In this document: piece after piece, positions 62,489 through 64,000 of the stretch
Layout: each line of letters opens with the position of its first letter
Numbering within the stretch: the stretch's first letter is position 1
Translations under genes and position numbers: made by a program
NCBI GenBank assembly: GCA_023427985.1
Contig: JAEYZM010000029.1
Coordinates: forward strand, 124,001 to 188,000
DNA length: 64,000 bases
Reading direction: 5' to 3'
DNA from: Bacteroidota bacterium
Lineage (GTDB): Bacteria; Bacteroidota; Bacteroidia; Sphingobacteriales; Sphingobacteriaceae
Notes under the pieces: model-generated
The model's input: the letters and a program-made list of their open reading frames with translations, nothing else
What the model was told of the DNA's origin: nothing
The model's database searches: none

Positions 62489-63364
62489 CTAGTACGGCGT
62501 AACAAACTCCGTCTCTCTTTCTTGTGGACGAACACTCAAAATTGGAATGCTTGACTGATTGATCATCTGTTGCGAGTACGGTCCTGCTAAAAATCCTGCG
62601 CTCGACTCTTGCTCTGTCATAATGACGATAAGGTCGGCGTGTTTTTCTTTAGCGAATTCTAAAGTTATGTTTGCTAAATTTTTACCTGTAACAAAGCTTT
62701 CGGTTGTTGCAATCTTATCTTCAGAAATATAATCACAAACTTGTTTGGTAATAATTCTAAGTCGATTCAATACCATTTCATCTGTCGATGTAGAAACACC
62801 AACAACATGGATGGTAGAATTAAATTTCTTTGCTACATATATGGCATCGTCTACCTTCTCTCTAGTATCTCTCGAGCTATCCAATGGTAAAATTATATCT
62901 TTAATGCCTTTATTTCCTGATGCATCATGCACAGAAAGTACTGGGCATTTTGCAGAGTTTACAACCCTAAATGTATTTGAACCTCCAATGAAGTTCTCTA
63001 CTCCTTTAGAACCATGTGTACCCATGCAGATGAGTGATGCCGCTATTTCTTTTGCATAATTTAATACCTGAACATAAACAGTTCCTTCTAAAAATTTCTT
63101 TTCAGCTTTAATACCTTTCTGAGAAAGTTCTGCAATAAATTCGGTAAATTTTTGATCTATTTTTTGTACATCTTTTTCAGAATTGTCTTTCTCTTTTTTA
63201 AAGACACTTCGAATTAAGTTGTTTACAGTTGCTGTTTCTTTAACGTGCAATAGGTGTATTTCTGCACTTAGATGTTTGGCGAGAAAAGTAGCGTGATCAA
63301 GTGCTAGTATGGATGTGGGTGATAAATCCATTGGTACTAAAATCTTATTAAATTCTCTGTACAT
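62489..63364 (-). CDS. Tandem-domain universal stress protein
   Basis: I start at the ATG complementary to 63362-63364 (MYREFNKILVPMDLSPTSI), giving 291 residues and removing an extension with no homology feel. Two Usp domains follow: residues about 5-150 with GTHGSKGVENFIGGSNTFRVV (ATP-binding G-loop and GS block), and about 155-291 with IILPLDSSRDTREKVDD and IVIMTEQESSAGFLAGPYSQ, where the usual G-x2-G-x9-G(S/T) loop is altered. The second half may therefore not bind ATP. It is cytoplasmic and may be induced by growth arrest. Confidence 0.88.
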   Translation of the reverse strand: MYREFNKILVPMDLSPTSILALDHATFLAKHLSAEIHLLHVKETATVNNLIRSVFKKEKDNSEKDVQKIDQKFTEFIAELSQKGIKAEKKFLEGTVYVQVLNYAKEIAASLICMGTHGSKGVENFIGGSNTFRVVNSAKCPVLSVHDASGNKGIKDIILPLDSSRDTREKVDDAIYVAKKFNSTIHVVGVSTSTDEMVLNRLRIITKQVCDYISEDKIATTESFVTGKNLANITLEFAKEKHADLIVIMTEQESSAGFLAGPYSQQMINQSSIPILSVRPQERETEFVTPY

Positions 63365-63445
63365 ATTTCGGGTTTTTAATGAAGATATAAAATAAATACT
63401 ACTTATTAAAACATTTTTCAATAAGATTGTATAAAATTTATTCAC

Positions 63446-64000
63446 ATGCATATTGACAAAAGCTCAGAATTAATTTTAAATAAGGACCATAGCGTTTATC
63501 ATTTAGGGTTAAAAAATGAGGATATAGCAAATATTATAATCACAGTAGGCGACCCAGAACGTGTTGAAAAGTTTATACCTTATTTCGACACTATAGAGCT
63601 TCAAAAATTCAATAGAGAGTTTCATACGATTACCGGTTGGAGTCAATCAAAACGAATTACGGTATTGTCTACAGGCATTGGTACAGATAATATTGATATT
63701 GTATTCAACGAACTTAATCTTTTAAATAAAGTAGATCTTAAGACTAGAACATTAAAATCGTCGAGCGAAAAACTCAAAATTGTTAGAATTGGAACCAGTG
63801 GTACACTTAGATCGGATGTTGAACTTGGTACATATTTAATGACGGAATTTGCCATCGGACTTGAAGGGTTAATGCATTATTATCCTGTTGAAAAATCTGA
63901 TGCATTAAAGCAACAAGAAAAGGCAATTCAAGATCATTTAAGCTCAAATTTTCCATTTATTAAACCTTATCTAATAGAATCATCGACAGAAAACACTAAG
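63446..64000 (+). CDS. Nucleoside phosphorylase, uridine phosphorylase-like (partial, runs off the right edge)
   Basis: 185 codons of an open frame continue to the window end. It begins MHIDKSSELILNKDHSVYHL and contains IIITVGDPERVEKFIPYFD, VLSTGIGTDNIDIVFNEL and IVRIGTSGTLRSDV, the phosphate- and ribose-binding blocks of the PNP/UDP family. It cleaves the N-glycosidic bond of nucleosides with phosphate; uridine is suggested by the start style but not proven. It is divergent from the universal stress gene across 81 bp. Confidence 0.9.
   Translation, partial: MHIDKSSELILNKDHSVYHLGLKNEDIANIIITVGDPERVEKFIPYFDTIELQKFNREFHTITGWSQSKRITVLSTGIGTDNIDIVFNELNLLNKVDLKTRTLKSSSEKLKIVRIGTSGTLRSDVELGTYLMTEFAIGLEGLMHYYPVEKSDALKQQEKAIQDHLSSNFPFIKPYLIESSTENTK

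Noticed and set aside
1..64000. tRNA, rRNA, CRISPR arrays or insertion sequences
   Set aside because: I looked for cloverleaf-like stretches, regularly spaced repeats and transposase motifs on both strands and found none.

Overview
The window is about 64 kb of AT-rich, gene-dense DNA (I put GC near one third by eye) from a member of the Bacteroidota. Evidence for the phylum: a secreted protease with a type IX secretion C-terminal sorting domain, a BshB1-type bacillithiol deacetylase, families largely confined to this phylum (DUF4290, DUF4294, DUF4783, DUF4382, GWxTD), and promoter boxes of the TTG-N19-TAnnTTTG kind. It is not an obvious member of the gut Bacteroidales. It carries class III polyhydroxyalkanoate (PHA) genes and an alkane hydroxylase, which suggests an aerobic environmental organism. 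I see no tRNA, rRNA, CRISPR array, prophage, insertion sequence or clearly broken gene. Most of the window reads as chromosomal core with a few accessory islands, and no gene-free stretch exceeds 300 bases.

Layout. 1-8.2 kb: the end of a queuosine-precursor transporter, an omega-amidase, small membrane and TPR proteins, a PAS histidine kinase, then an ABC exporter (ATPase, two paralogous FtsX/MacB permeases, MacA-like adaptor) closed by a terminator. 8.3-15.1 kb: bacillithiol deacetylase and DUF4294 on the minus strand, then plus-strand rel/spoT homolog, Fur-family regulator, purA and pabB. 15.2-25.7 kb: T9SS metalloprotease, plsY, nadC, DUF4783, gpmI, a lipoprotein, a YyaL-type protein, a TRIC channel and an M20 dipeptidase. 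25.8-30.1 kb: UvrD/PcrA helicase, DUF4290, and a MurA whose active-site Cys is Asp. 30.1-36.6 kb: SRAP protein, a four-gene two-component signalling cluster and a DUF4382 lipoprotein. 36.6-43.8 kb: YjdI-CDGSH fusion, OsmC, class A PBP, an M16 peptidase pair (one fused to an OmpA-like domain) and an alpha/beta hydrolase. 43.9-47.9 kb: PHA locus (phaC, phaE, divergent phaJ) and a solute-binding protein. 47.9-53.6 kb: cytidine deaminase, AlkB, GIY-YIG protein divergent from an XRE-S24 repressor, MgtE, and two paralogous lipoproteins. 53.7-64 kb: WbqC, GWxTD, acyltransferase, glycosyltransferase, aroQ, xerD, prmC, ribD, a DMT transporter, YigZ, a universal stress protein and the start of a nucleoside phosphorylase.

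How the genes work together. PhaJ would draw (R)-3-hydroxyacyl-CoA from beta-oxidation for PhaEC. AlkB could feed fatty acids into the same pool, though that link is inference. The GWxTD, acyltransferase and glycosyltransferase genes overlap and look like one envelope operon. The two M16 proteins form an active/inactive pair.

The most unusual signal is not a gene. The octamer TGCCGATG occurs at least 23 times on the two strands, far above what base composition predicts, in several codon phases. It looks like a genome-wide signal sequence comparable in kind to HIP1 or DNA uptake sequences. Other items to check are a seven-unit 8-bp repeat abutting a start codon, with a related copy 14 kb away, the M16-OmpA fusion, MurA Cys-to-Asp, a divergent gene pair whose start codons are one base apart, and paired CTAA-N5-TTAG palindromes beside the XRE-S24 regulator.
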